DNA of 64,000 bases, from the NCBI GenBank assembly GCA_014529385.2, contig CM043945.1, positions 141,088,241 to 141,152,240 of the forward strand, given 5' to 3'. Position numbers and translations under genes: made by a program. Position 1 is the stretch's first letter. Every line of letters starts with the position of its first letter. Below, one piece after another: positions 1-10,299 of this stretch. The notes under the pieces were generated by a model that had not been told where the DNA came from, ran no database searches, and worked only from the letters and a program-made list of their open reading frames with translations. This DNA comes from Adiantum capillus-veneris (Eukaryota > Streptophyta > Polypodiopsida > Polypodiales > Pteridaceae).

Positions 1-968
1 TTGTTTTGTGGTAATATTGTGTTCTTCATCATATTGACGTGCCCAACAATCATCTTCAGTATGGCCATTTTTGTTGCAGTAAGAACATTTCTTATTACGA
101 AATTTGAGACGAGAGAAATATTACCACGACGGCCACCTTTGTGGTTTCCTCATTGAAATGGATGCCTACGAGCATAAAAAGCACGTTCCATTTGTTGTGA
201 CTCAGTCTCCTCTTATGAAATCATAGCTGTATCATGACCAGCATTATGATGTTCTTGACGTTGAGAGTATTCAATTAAAGACATGCAGGCTTGGTCGAAA
301 TCAAGACCATGTTTATTAGAGAGAATAGTAACAATGTTATTATAAGAAGAGTCCTTCATCGTATGAAGGAGAAGTGTAATCAGTTGCTTTTGTGGAACAG
401 GATCACCGACAACAGCAAGTTGATTAATAATAGATTTGAAAGATTCAATATGTCCCGTCATGGCAGTACCAACTTCATATTGTAACTTGTTAAGCAACCC
501 TCTCAAATAAAGTATTTCTGTGACAGATTTCTTCTGAAAGTTTGCAATAAGGTACTTCCATACATCGTGGGAAGTAGGCAGGTCATACCTATCAAGCAAA
601 AGGGTATCAGTAAGAGTAGAAAGGATATACCGACGAGCTGCTTTATCACGTCGTTTCCAATCCGTATAGGCAACATTCCAATCTTCAAATATAGGTCCTT
701 CAGTGATAAGCACGTTATCATTATCCGTATCAACAGGCTGAGGTGGACAAACACGATTTCCAAGAACAACATCGGAGAGTTCATCGCCTTCAAAAATTAA
801 CAATATCTTTGCTTTCCAGCCTTGAAAACCTTGACCTTGGAAAGGAGGAACAAAATGCTGGCCAGAAGGAAAGCCGTTGACGAGAATATTCATAGCCATA
901 TCTTGTTGCGAGAAGACGTATAAGATAAGATCGCAGAATCTGCACACCATATATGGTGAATGCCGCAA
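1..968 (-). pseudogene. Ty1/Copia gag (UBN2-type), broken
   Basis: Read on the minus strand, this is the capsid-like Gag of a Copia retrotransposon, which would package element RNA into virus-like particles in the cytoplasm. The open part (968 to 213) carries the UBN2-type core: a W-containing N-terminus (GWKAKILL), a 'WNVAYTDWKRRDKAARRYI' block, then 'VWKYLIANFQKKS' and 'LRGLLNKLQYEVG'. Past an in-frame TAA near 211-213 and a further stop near 155, the same frame continues to a CCHC zinc knuckle, C-x2-C-x4-H-x4-C, near 60-90. The natural start is probably the Met in 'MAMNILVNG' near 899 rather than the first Met of the frame. Protease and pol would lie left of the window. The two stops make it a decayed copy. 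Family assignment is firm; the lineage within Copia is not resolved. Confidence 0.85.
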
Positions 969-1646
969 TGGAGAATGAGAGAGATATGAGGACTACGTTC
1001 TATCAATGATAAACATAAGAAGGATGCTCAAGGAACGTCCAAAGATGTGAGAGATGTCACCCAAAAAAGGCAGGGTTAAGGAGACGTTAATAATAAAAGA
1101 GTCCTCAAAATAGAGTGGCCTGAGACGCAAGATTGACGACCACAATATGAATAGCAAAAAGATAAATCTTCTAGAAAAAGTTAACGTCAAAATAAGAAAA
1201 ATAATCGCGGACGCTTCACGAAGAAGTAGGACGAAGAAAGTTGCGTCAAGCTCAATTACAGTAAAAACAACATAACTTTCTGCTGCGAACTCCGATTAAC
1301 GCAAACCTAGAACTCAAATTGAAGAGCTCGAGAAGACGAACAAGTTTTGGATGAAAAGTGCCATTGCGCTACGCTCCATAGCGATTTTCTTGTTTCTCCA
1401 AATTTTGAGCAGAACACCCCGAAAAATTGAGATGAAATTCAAGGTGTCATCAACAAGAAAACGTAATCAACGATTAGATTGATTAGCAATAAACACCACA
1501 CAAAACACTAATCATATTCTTCTTAACACAAAACAACCACTGTTAACAAGAATCAATGCTCAAAAATAAAATTTGTAGCAATTTTGAATCTTACATGTAA
1601 ATCGCATACACATAATGTTTTGCCACCATGAATTGAATCGGCGCAT
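969..1646 (-). other. Copia untranslated leader
   Basis: This stretch lies between the primer-binding site and gag of the minus-strand Copia element. No long open frame is seen. It is the expected position of the 5' untranslated leader and packaging region. No other structure was recognised. Confidence 0.6.
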
Positions 1647-1668
1647 GATCGTTACTGCACTGATACCA
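1647..1668 (-). promoter_or_regulatory. Copia primer-binding site
   Basis: The minus strand reads TGGTATCAGTGCAGTAACG directly after the LTR end. Its first nine bases match the usual plant Copia site complementary to initiator tRNA-Met (TGGTATCAGAGC). Later bases diverge, as expected in an old copy. It directly abuts the CA-3' end of the LTR. Confidence 0.75.
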
Positions 1669-1815
1669 TGTTGAGATGTAGAGAGAAAGAGAGAGAGAGA
1701 GACAAGACAAGAGACACACCATATACGGTCCCAAAGACTGATTCATATTGAGGACAAGATACAAATATATAGGTGAGACCAAGTTGAGTAGAGTGAGCCA
1801 TATATAGCTCCAACA
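1669..1815 (-). repeat. Copia 5' LTR (147 bp)
   Basis: On the minus strand the segment begins TGTTGGAGC and ends CATCTCAACA, immediately followed by the primer-binding site. TG...CA ends plus that site define the LTR. A TATATAT stretch near the U3 start and a TC-rich run near the end are visible. At 147 bp it is at the short end for plant Copia LTRs. The 3' LTR is outside the window, so the target duplication cannot be checked; the outer flank begins AGAAG on the plus strand. The element sits inside chromovirus debris, since LTR and integrase scraps of that family follow at 1820-1871. Confidence 0.75.
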
Positions 1816-1819
1816 AGAA

Positions 1820-1889
1820 GGATATGTGTGTGTGGTATCATCAAGGACATGGTCAGGGTTATATACATAAGTTAATTTCCTGAGTGTTG
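1820..1889 (-). other. Chromovirus LTR and integrase scraps
   Basis: A short 'gatatgtgtgtgtg' piece matches the minisatellite of the chromovirus LTR (10370s). It is followed at about 1838-1871 by a match to the integrase C-terminal region seen complete at 9220-9255, on the opposite strand. These are junction remnants of a rearranged element. Confidence 0.55.
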
Positions 1890-2534
1890 TTGCCTATCAT
1901 TTCACCTGAAGGAGTCACTATTGACCCTGACAAAGTCAAAGATATTGTGGAATAGCCTCAACCCACTTCACAAACCAAAGTCAGAGGGTTCTTAGGTATC
2001 ACAGGGTGGTACAGGATCTTCGTAAAGGACTATGCTCTTAAAGCTGCACCACTAACCGACTTGCTAAAGAAAGGAGCTACGATACTTTGGGAAGAAAAAC
2101 ATAAATCTTGCTTCAAACAGCTTAAGGAGTATCTTGCTTCAAAACCTCTCTTAAAACTTCCAAACTTCACCCAAGAATTCGAGGTGATCACAGATGCTAG
2201 TAGCCTTGCATTAGGAGGAGTCCTTACTCAAGAAGGAAGGCCTGTAGCTTATACTTCTCGAAAGCTTAGGATTCATGAAGTGAATTATGCTCCACATGAT
2301 TTAGAATTGCTAGCAGTTATTCACGCTCTCAAGCTCTGGAGACATTATCTATTGGGACAAAAATTCCAATTGGTAACAGATCACAAGAGTCTTAAGTGGA
2401 TTTTTACCCAACCTAACCTTAACATGAGACAGAGGAGATGGATAGAGCTCATGCACGAATATGATTTTGATATTAAATTTAGACCAGGTAAGGATAATGT
2501 TGTGGCAGATACCTCTCTTCACGTAGGATACTAG
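1890..2534 (+). pseudogene. Ty3/Gypsy RT C-terminus and RNase H fragment
   Basis: The plus strand encodes the end of a chromovirus reverse transcriptase and its RNase H. From 1890 the frame reads 'SPEGVTIDPDKVKDIVE', then a TAG, then the thumb ('GFLGITGWYR') and RNase H. RNase H landmarks are 'FEVITDASSLALGGVL' (catalytic Asp), 'HDLELLAVIHALKLWRHYLLG' (Glu) and 'FQLVTDHKSLKWI' (Asp), ending 'FRPGKDNVVADTS'. At 2511 the sequence jumps into an inverted copy of the same gene, so the last catalytic Asp block is cut at 'VVAD'. Integrase is missing. The piece is a fragment, not an active gene. Confidence 0.85.
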
Positions 2535-3173
2535 CAAGCATTTGGTAATCTGCATCTCTAACAGCAGCATCCGAAACCTTGTCTAAAATAGGGTTGTTAG
2601 CCATGGAAATTGCCCCCAGAAAAGCTTTATGGCTTAGGGCATCTGCCACAACATTATCCTTACCTGGTCTAAATTTAATATCAAAATCATATTCGTGCAT
2701 GAGTTCTATCCATCTCCGCTATCTCGTGTTAAGGTTAGGTTGGATAAAAATCCACTTAAGACTCTTGTGATCTGTTACCAATTGGAATTTTCGTCCCAAT
2801 AGATAATGTCTCCATAGCTTGAGAGCGTGAATAACTGCTAGCAATTCTAAATCATGTGTAGCATAATTCACTTCATGAATCCTAAGCTTCCGAGAAGTAT
2901 AAGCTACAGGCCTTCCTTCTTGAGTAAGGACTCCTCCTAATGCAAGGTTACTAGCATCTGTGATCACCTCGAATTCTTGGGTGAAGTCTGGAAGTTTTAA
3001 GAGAGGTTCAAAAGCAAGATACTCCTTAAGCTGCTTAAAGCAAGATTCATTTTTTTCTTCCCAAAGTATCGTAGCTCCTTTCTTTAGCAAGTCGGTTAGT
3101 GGTGCAGCTTTAAGAGCATAGTCCTTTACGAAGATCCTGTACCACCCTGTGATACCTAAGAACACTCTGACTA
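1979..3173. repeat. Foldback inverted repeat, arms about 0.53 kb
   Basis: Arm 1 is 1979-2511 on the plus strand and arm 2 is 2639-3173 as its reverse complement, with about 127 bp between them (2512-2638). Both arms are the same RT/RNase H segment. The arm ends can be read directly: GGCAGATA before 2512 against the complement at 2639, and GGTATCACAGGGTGG near 1995 against its complement near 3150. RNA across this region could form a long hairpin. Confidence 0.8.
2512..3173 (-). pseudogene. Inverted copy of the RT/RNase H fragment
   Basis: The minus strand encodes the same chromovirus region as 1890-2511 and goes slightly further: 'GFLGITGWYRIF' from about 3170, RNase H, 'VVADALSHKAFLGAIS' and on to 'YQMLASILREER' at 2512. 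The two copies point at each other. Differences between them are scattered substitutions, so they diverged after the duplication or came from sister copies. Left of 2512 the reading frame runs into the reverse complement of the other arm, giving nonsense. Confidence 0.85.
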
Positions 3174-3841
3174 CACTTATATTATACACTTAGAACTTTA
3201 AATTGGTCAATTTCCCTAGTAATCACCTTGTTTCCAAAGAGAGTTTGTAATTTGAACCCTCGCCAAATCGTATTCACACTTAGTGTTGTTATTCTACATC
3301 TAATTTCTATACATCAAATATTTGCTAATCGTAATTAATCAAAAATTAAGTGTGTAAACTGTGAGTGAAAGTTTAGGAATGCACTACTTTTATGCTTCAC
3401 ATTTCTAATCCAATTCTAACTTCAATTTCTATACTTCAACTAAATCAATTTTTAGTATTATTCAAAATTCTACTTAATCTGATTGACAATAAAATTGGTG
3501 AATGAGAATTTCATCATGTATAATAAGAATATGATGAGTTCTCTTATGTATTAACTTTCAATTAACTATACATAAGTTAATAGTGAACATGTACTAACTA
3601 GAGAGAGTAGGTATACTTAGAGAGATTAGAGTAAGAGAAAACATACACTCACATCTTTTCTAAAGTTAATTGAATCTTACTAATCTATCAGGAAAATTAG
3701 AGTAAGAGATAGTACGCACACACACATATCCTTCTTAAATCTAATTGAATCTTACTAATCTATTAGAGAAATTAAAGTAAGAGACAACACACATACACAC
3801 ATATCCTTCTTAAAACTAATTGAATGTTACTATCTATTAGA
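3174..3841 (-). repeat. Chromovirus LTR/leader fragment
   Basis: The sequence from 'acacttatattatacacttag' matches 5758 onward and, inverted, the segment ending at 11224. It includes the first part of the AC-rich minisatellite (3600-3840, about three units). It is the end of the LTR plus leader, in minus orientation, cut off abruptly at about 3841 where protease sequence begins on the other strand. Confidence 0.75.
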
Positions 3842-4060
3842 ACCTTACCCATAAGAATCTATGACGAAATTCTTGGAATGGATTGGTTAGCCAGTCATAA
3901 TGCCAATATCCATTGTGCCCAAACAAGTGTTACTTTTGTGTACAACCAAGGTTAAGAAGTCACTATTCAAGGCCAGAATGGACGACCAAAAGCTTACTTG
4001 GTCAAAGATAATCGTCTTTTGAAAGGGTTACGCAAGGGTCAACTAAGGGAGTAGTAATGC
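3842..4060 (+). pseudogene. Ty3/Gypsy aspartic protease C-terminal fragment
   Basis: The plus strand reads 'YDEILGMDWLASHNANIHC' and 'VTFVYNQG', the conserved C-terminal part of a Gypsy retropepsin (the I-L-G-M-D-W-L block). A TAA follows 'YNQG', with more family-like sequence after it ('KAYLVKDNRLLKGLRKG') up to tandem stops near 4052. The catalytic DSG/DTG end is missing. It is probably from the same chromovirus family as its neighbours, though no second copy is present in the window to confirm this. Confidence 0.7.
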
Positions 4061-5046
4061 CAAATTGTACTTAGCCATTAACATAAGACTAAGCCTACAC
4101 TTTCTCCTAGAGGAAGACTAGCCATTCTTGCATGCTATCGTTGCAAGATTAACTCTAATCAAAGAAGGTCGTGGACTTGGCGTATCAATCAAAGTTGAAT
4201 TCTCCCTTCTTCTTCTCTCTCCATCAATAATCGTGCCGAAGGGTTTGTCAGGTAAGATGTGTTCTACATTGATGTTTTCTTGATTTCTTGTTGTTTTCTT
4301 TTTCATCTCTAGTCCGGTATATATATATATATATATCTCTAATCTCATCTCCTTAACGAAACCTATCTCTCTCACTCTTAGTAATTCATCCTCTCTACAC
4401 ATTTTAGGTTCTCCTTGCTACATGTACATCTCTCCCTGTAGTATCCTTATTGCCTACGGGCAAGAATAGGGCTTGGGAGGGAAACTCTCTTCTCTTCTCT
4501 TCCCTTCTCTTCTCTCATATCTACATTTTTCACATACTAGAGTTATCCTAAACGAATAATCCACATGATGATAATTTCTATCGCTTTCACTCTGTACGAT
4601 CTATTAGAATTAATGTATGGATTAGCCGTAAAATACACTTTCAACAATGTATAGTGTTTCTCTTCGGCCCTGAAAGGCTCAATGAAATACTTTTATCACC
4701 GGATCCCATTATACTACCTCTCATAGACTATAACTTTTCTTTTGACGTAAGCGTAGTTATCTTGCTATGAACCAAGAGGATTTGTACACAATTAATCCCA
4801 ATCACTAGACAAAATATATATATTATGGTAAGCACAAAACTACAATTCCAAAGAACAATTCGTAGCCTATTTGGTCAGCCAAGATTGAATGCCATTAACT
4901 CATCTATTAACCCTTTCATACTACCCATGATACGATATGACCATAGCCTTGATGTTTTCATCTTTGTGTTGTTTTGACATTCTCTTTTGTGTTCTTTCTT
5001 TGTGTGTGTGAGTGCAAGAGAGAAAGAGTGGGTCTTCTTTGATTGC
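4061..5046. other. No gene recognised; low-complexity patches
   Basis: No convincing coding region. An (AT)n run lies at 4318-4336 and pyrimidine-rich TTCTC repeats at about 4480-4515. The rest is AT-rich sequence without a recognised match elsewhere in the window. Confidence 0.5.
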
Positions 5047-5174
5047 ACTTCTTTCCAAACCCTAGTCTTCATGGCATCTATGGTTTAACTCCTTCATATA
5101 GTTTTTGTTGAGTTCTCTCACAAACTCTCACAGCCATAAGCCCGGTGCTCTCCTGGCAAGACCGCACATTTCTC
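5047..5174. repeat. 128-bp direct repeat, copy 1
   Basis: This segment (from 'ttctttccaaaccctag' to 'cgcacatttctc') is almost identical to 12903-13028, in the same orientation. One T is gained in the 'tatagtttttg' run. At its right end this copy joins chromovirus integrase sequence; the other copy joins unrelated DNA. Confidence 0.8.
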
Positions 5175-5370
5175 ATCTTCTCAAGTAGCATCTTCTATAG
5201 GGAAATCTTTCGATAAGATAAGATGTTCTTTGATGGCTCTATTCCTAAGCTTTCTCTCCCGAGTTTCTAGGATAGTATCAGGTTGGAGTTGTAAAATATC
5301 TTGAGCAGGTAAAATGATTTGCTCATCATCAAGGACATGGTCAGGATTATATACATAAGGTTTTAACAGA
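5175..5370 (-). pseudogene. Integrase C-terminus/chromodomain fragment
   Basis: On the minus strand this matches the last part of pol seen complete at 9220-9420: the end of integrase, the linker 'LPAQDVLQLQPDTILE', and part of the chromodomain. It is degenerate and fused at about 5370 to a gag piece of the same family, an arrangement that does not occur in an intact element. Confidence 0.7.
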
Positions 5371-5755
5371 TTTACAAGACTGCCACATAATGCCAGCGCT
5401 TATAAGTAGAGAGACTTGAGAGAAACCATACCGAAGGTTTTGGACAAACATTCTTTCCTATAGCAACATGTTTAACCAGACATTCTTTTCTACTTGTCAA
5501 ACATATGCCGAATTTCTTGGGGTTAAGCCCCTTGGTTTCAGTTCGTGTTTTCTTTTCATAAGGTAAATAATATATTCCTATGGTCTCGCATATGCAATGA
5601 TGCATAACTTGAACTGCAATACTAACCTATACCATAGCTCCGATTGGTTCGATTGGTCGAGACATAACATGTTCCACAGGAGTTCCACTGTTACTTGTAC
5701 CAGCTTCATGATCATTAGCGCCTTGGGTTCGAGCACACTTTGGAGCCATTTTTTT
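5371..5755 (-). pseudogene. Chromovirus gag N-terminal fragment
   Basis: The minus strand from 5755 corresponds to the gag start seen at 11235 (MALKRARTQGANDHEAG...). Here the early frame is disrupted. An open part from 5605 to 5372 reads 'MHHCICETIGIYYLPYEKK', matching 11379-11560 of the plus-strand copy. It follows LTR plus leader sequence directly, as gag should. Confidence 0.65.
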
Positions 5756-7512
5756 GTACTACACTTATATTATACACTAAGAACTTTAAATTGGTCAATT
5801 TTCCTAGTAATCTCCTTGTTTCCAAAGAGAGTCTGTAATTTGAACCCTCGCCAACTCGGATTCACACTTAGTGTTTTTGTTCTACATCTAATTTCTATAC
5901 ATCAAAGATTTGCTATAATCGTAATTAATCAAAAATTAAGTGTGTAAACTGTGAGTGAAAGTTTAGGAATGCATTACTTTTATGCTTCACATTTCTAATC
6001 CAATTCTAACTTCAATTTCTATACTTCAACTAAATCAATTTTTAGTATTATTCAAAATTCTACTTAATCTGATTATTGACAATAAAATTGGTGAATGAGA
6101 ATTTCATCATGTATAATAAGAATATGGTGATTTCTCTTATGTATTAACTTTCAATTAACTATACATAATTTAATAGTGAAGATGTACTAACTAGAGAGAG
6201 TAGGTATACTTAGAGAGATTAGAGTAAGAGAAAACATACACTCACATCTTTTCTAAAGTTAATTGAATCTTACTAATCTATTAGGGAAATTAGAGTAAGA
6301 GATAGCACGCACACATACATATCCTTTTTAAAGCTAATTGAATCTTACTAATCTATAAGAGAAATTAGAGTAAGAGATAGCACACATACACACATATCCT
6401 TCTTAAAACTAATTGAATGTTACTATCTATTAGAGAGATTAGAGTAAAAGATAGCACACACACACATGCACATATCCTTCTTAAAACTAATTGAATCTTA
6501 CTAATCTATTAGAGAGATTAGAGTAAGAGATAGCACACACACACACATAGCTAATTGCATCTTACTAATCTATTAGAGAGATTACAGTAAGAGATAGCAC
6601 ACACACACACATATCCTTCTTAAAACTAATTGAATCTTACTAATCTATTAGAGAGATTAGAGTAAGAGATAGCACACATACATCATTCCTAAAGTTAATT
6701 GAATGCTTAATTAATACGCACTTTATTAGTCCACTAGAGTTTTTGCTCTCTTAGTGGTTTATGGACGCATTCTCTCTAAGAGAAGTGGCAGCACTTCGTG
6801 AGCGCTATAGAGGCAATCTCTATGTTTAAAGTGTGAGCATGGATGCTCTATTTATAGCAGAAAAAAAAACGTCCAACTTTTTTTCTTCAAAAAAAATATT
6901 TTTTAAAAAAGTTTTTTTTGAAAAAATATATATTTTTTAATTATTTTTTATTTTTTATTTTCCCCAAAAAATCATACCCGCGTTTTTGGTATCCTTGTGG
7001 TACCCATCAGCTTGACCACTTTGTCATTATCATCAAAAGATAAGGCCACATAGCCCCCTCATTAAGATTAGTAAAGACTAGCCTCTCCTTTTCATGTGAC
7101 AGTGTGTCCCACTTTGTCCCCTCCTATGTGAGTCCAGGTGAGTCCAGGTGAGTCCATGTGCCTTCATTTGTCATCCCTGTGTATTCTTTTGTCTTTATAA
7201 TTATTTTATTTATTTCCTTAATGATAATTTACTTTACATTTTTAAGTTAAACTTTACAGTCTTATATTAACTTTACAGTAGTAAAAGAAAATTCTACAAT
7301 TAGTAAATAAGTCTTGCAATAAGTTAGTTAGTGATTCATATAGCTAAACATGTCAGAATTTTGTAGCGTACATTTTAAATTCTAGATTTTCTCAACCTAC
7401 GATTTATAATTTGAACTCGAATATCTTAAATAATAAGTGATGGTTAAAAAAAAATCAAATGCGTAATAGAACTTGTGTGAAATTTGAAAGTAGAGACCTT
7501 ACAATCTCCCCA
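5756..7512 (-). repeat. Chromovirus LTR plus leader, minus copy
   Basis: On the minus strand the LTR starts TGTAAGGTCTCTAC near 7511, just after the polypurine tract GTTGGGGAGAT. It runs through an A/T-homopolymer zone (6880-6975) and a 75-bp minisatellite (6195-6690), and meets gag at 5755. The LTR/leader boundary could not be fixed: no clear primer-binding site was seen. Pol C-terminus lies on one side and gag on the other, so this LTR joins two internal regions, as in recombined or tandem elements. Confidence 0.75.
6195..6690. repeat. 75-bp minisatellite in the LTR
   Basis: About seven units of roughly 75 bp. Each has 'attagagtaagagatagcac', a short (CA)n, 'tatccttcttaaaactaatt' and 'gaatcttactaatctatt'. 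One unit (near 6545) lacks the 'tccttcttaaaa' part. The same array is present inverted at 10300-10765, and about three units remain at 3600-3840. Confidence 0.85.
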
Positions 7513-7754
7513 ACTTAGAATTTGAGATGCCCTCATCTCAAGAACAGTGAAGGGTAATCCTTAAGAAGGGATGTCTCATCTTTCCAAGTAGCATCTTCTA
7601 TAGGGAAATCCTTCCATAAGATAAGATCTTCTTTGATGGATCTATTCCTAAGCTTTCTCTCTCGAGTTTCTAGGATAGTATTAGGTTGGAGTTGTAGAAC
7701 ATCTTGAGCAGGTAAAAGTTTCAATAATAGAAGACTTTCAATCGTCTGATGCAC
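7513..7754 (-). pseudogene. Pol C-terminus with chromodomain, minus copy
   Basis: The minus strand encodes the end of a chromovirus polyprotein: 'LLPAQDVLQLQPNTILE', then 'RKLRNRSIKEDLILWKDFP' and 'EDATWKDETSLL', ending 'YPSLFLR' before the stop. The block 'ILWKDFPIEDATWKDE' is the chromodomain-like motif that in this lineage helps target integration to particular chromatin. Upstream sequence is cut at about 7745, where plus-strand RT sequence begins. Confidence 0.8.
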
Positions 7755-8500
7755 GACATCTTTAGAGAATTCTTTGTGGACGATTTGGTCCTAGTATTCT
7801 TTGATGATATCTTAATTTATTCCAAATCAGAAGAAGAGCATGAAGGACATGCTAGGAAAGTGTTAGAGCTTTTATGCCAAAATAAGCTGTATTAAAAGAA
7901 AAGCAAATGTACCTTCTTTACCCCTAAGGTATGTTACTTAGGGTTTATCATTTCACTTGAAGGAGTCTCTATTGACCCTGACAAAGTCAAAGATATTGTG
8001 GAATAGCCTCAACCCACTTTACAAACCGAAGTCAAAGGGTTTTTAGGTATCACAGGGTGGTACAGGATCTTTGTAAAGGACTATGCTCTTAAACCTGCAC
8101 CACTAACCGACTTGCTAAAGAAAGGAGCTACGATACTTTGGAAAGAAAACCATGAATCTTGCTTGAAATAGCTTAAGGAGTATCTTGCTTCAGAACCTCT
8201 CTTAAAACTTCTAGACTTCACCCAAGAATTCGAGGTGATCACAGATGCTAGTAACCTTGCATTAGGAGGAGTCCTTACTCAAGAAGGAAGGCCTACAGCT
8301 TATACTTCTCGAAAGCTTAGGATTCATGAAGTGAATTATGCTACACATGATTTAGAATTGCTAGCAGTTATTCATGCTCTCAAGCTATGGAGACATTATC
8401 TATTGGGATGCAAATTCCAATTGGTAACAAATCACAAGAGTCTTAAGTGGATTTTTACCCAGCCTAATCTTAACATGAGACTAATAAGTGCGAGAAAATA
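7755..8500 (+). pseudogene. Ty3/Gypsy RT C-terminus and RNase H, plus copy
   Basis: The plus strand begins just before the RT catalytic loop: 'VFFDDILIYSKSEEEH', with the two Asp of the FxDD motif intact. It continues through the palm/thumb and RNase H ('FEVITDASNLALGGVL', 'HDLELLAVIHALKLWRHYLLG', 'FQLVTNHKSLKWI'). In the last block the catalytic-region 'TDHKS' is 'TNHKS', a D-to-N change. Several stops interrupt it, for example after 'NKLY', after 'KDIVE' and after 'ESCLK'. It breaks off near 8484 and is followed by about 85 bp of unrelated sequence before integrase. Confidence 0.85.
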
Positions 8501-8570
8501 ATTTTGAATTAACTTGGTCAAGAGGTCCCGCACAAGGAAATAAAAATTATTCGAGTTCAAATTAAGAATT

Positions 8571-9448
8571 CATGGTTTACCCAAGAGGATTGTCAGCGAT
8601 CGTGATGCCAAGTTTACTTCAAAGTTTTGGGTATCATTGTTTCAAGATATTGGAACCCAATATGTTTTAGTACTGCTTATCATCCTCAAACTGATGGACA
8701 AACTGAAAGAGTTAATCAAGTAATTGAAGACATACTCAGAGCCTACTGCAATAGAGAACCTCGCAAGTGGATTCAATACCTACCCTTGGTAGAGTACGCA
8801 TACAATTCCTCTACTCATAAAAGTATTGGAATGACACCTTTTAATGCTCTTTATGGTCAAGAATGTTTATCACCTCTTAACTTTTCTGACCCCACTATAA
8901 GGGTAGAAGCCTCAAAGAAAATGCTTGAAGAAATGGAAGCTCACACCAAAGCTATTCGAAGGGATATTCAAGCGGATCAAGATCGACAAAAGAAGTATGC
9001 CGACTTAAAAAGATCTGATCGGATTTTCAAAGGTGACAAAGTTTTCTTACGAGTAAAGCCCAAAAAGAGCAATCTGTCTCTCGGAAGGTATAAGAAGCTT
9101 AGCTACCGATATTGTGGACCTTACGAAATAACCAAGGTTGTAAGTGATCAAGCTTATAGACGAAAACTCCCTTCTCATCTCAAAGTGCATGATGTATTTC
9201 ATGTAAGTCTGTTAAAACCTTATGTATATAACCCTGACCATATCCTTGATGATGAGAAAATCATTTTACCTGCTCAAGATGTTCTACAACTCCAACCTGA
9301 TACTATCCTAGAAACTCAGGAGAGAAAGCTTAGGAATAGATCCATCAAAGAATATCTTATCTTATGGAAGGATTTTCCTATAGAAGATGCTACTTGGGAA
9401 GATGAGGCATCCCTTCTTAAGGATTATCCTTCATTGTTCTTGAGATGA
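8571..9448 (+). pseudogene. Ty3/Gypsy integrase with chromodomain
   Basis: This is the second half of a chromovirus integrase, which would insert element cDNA into chromosomes. The core starts at 'LPKRIVSDRDAKFTSKFW' (second catalytic Asp). After a 1-bp frameshift near 8655-8670 it continues 'FSTAYHPQTDGQTERVNQ' (catalytic Glu in TERVNQ), 'ILRAYCNREPRKWIQYLPL', the GPY/F-type module ('YRYCGPYEITKV') and a chromodomain ('LILWKDFPIEDATWEDEAS') ending at 9448. The open part from 8627 is 273 residues. The zinc-binding N-terminus and first catalytic Asp are absent. The polypurine tract and LTR follow at once. Confidence 0.88.
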
Positions 9449-9960
9449 GGGCATCTCAAATTCTAAGTTGGTGAGATTGTAAGGTCTCTACTTTCAAATT
9501 TCACACAAGTTCTATTACGCATTTTATTTTTTTTTAAAACCATCACTCTTTATTTAAGATATTCGAGTTCAAATTATGAATCGTAGGTTGAGAAAACCTA
9601 GAATTTAAAATTTACGCTACAAAATTCTGACATGTTTAGCTATATGAATCACTAACTAACTTATTGCAAGACTTATTTACTGATTGTAGAATTTTCTTTT
9701 ACTACTGTAAAGTTTAACTTAAAAATGTAAAGTAAATTATCATTAAGGAAATAAATAAAATAATTATAAAGACAAAAGAATACATAGGGATGACAAATGA
9801 AGACACATGGACTCACCTGGACTCACATAGGAGGGGACAAAGTGGGACACACTGTCACTTGAAAAGGAGAGGCTAGTCTTGACTAATCTTAATGAGGGGA
9901 GGCTGTGTGGCCTTATCGTTTGATGATAATGACAAAGTGGTTTAGGCTGATTTGATGATA

Positions 9961-10063
9961 CCCTCTCTTCACCTAGGATACTAGCAAGCATCTATTAATC
10001 TGCATCTCTGACAGAAGCATCCGAGACCTTGTGTAAAATAGGGTTGTTAGCCATTAAAATTGG
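9961..10063 (-). pseudogene. RNase H scrap inside the LTR
   Basis: About 103 bp matching 2511-2613: the minus strand encodes part of 'NPILDKVSD' and 'VRDADYQMLASILREE'. It replaces normal LTR sequence. Its left edge falls at the same codon (REER) as the foldback breakpoint at 2512. Confidence 0.75.
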
Positions 10064-10299
10064 CCCCACAAACAAATTTTTTAAAAAATTAATTTTTTTT
10101 GAAAAAAAAAAGTTGGACGTTTTTTTTTCTGCTATAAATAAAGCATCCATGCTCACACTTTCGACATAGACATTGCCTCTATAGTGCTCACGAAGTGCTG
10201 CTACTTCTCTTAGAGAGAAGACGTCCACAAACCACTAAGAGAGCAAAAACTCTAGTGGACTAATAAAGTGCGTATTAATTGAGCATTCAATTAACTTTA

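Noticed and set aside
3174-3841. Separate LTR family
   Set aside because: It aligns with 5758-6450 and the inverted 10560-11224, so it is a fragment of the same chromovirus LTR/leader.
4118-4402. Minus-strand frame of 94 residues
   Set aside because: Crosses an AT microsatellite, has no recognisable motif and no support from a second copy.
6195-6690. Regular repeat-spacer pattern like a CRISPR array
   Set aside because: Units are nearly identical over their whole length, carry CA microsatellites and lie in a plant LTR; there are no unique spacers or cas genes.
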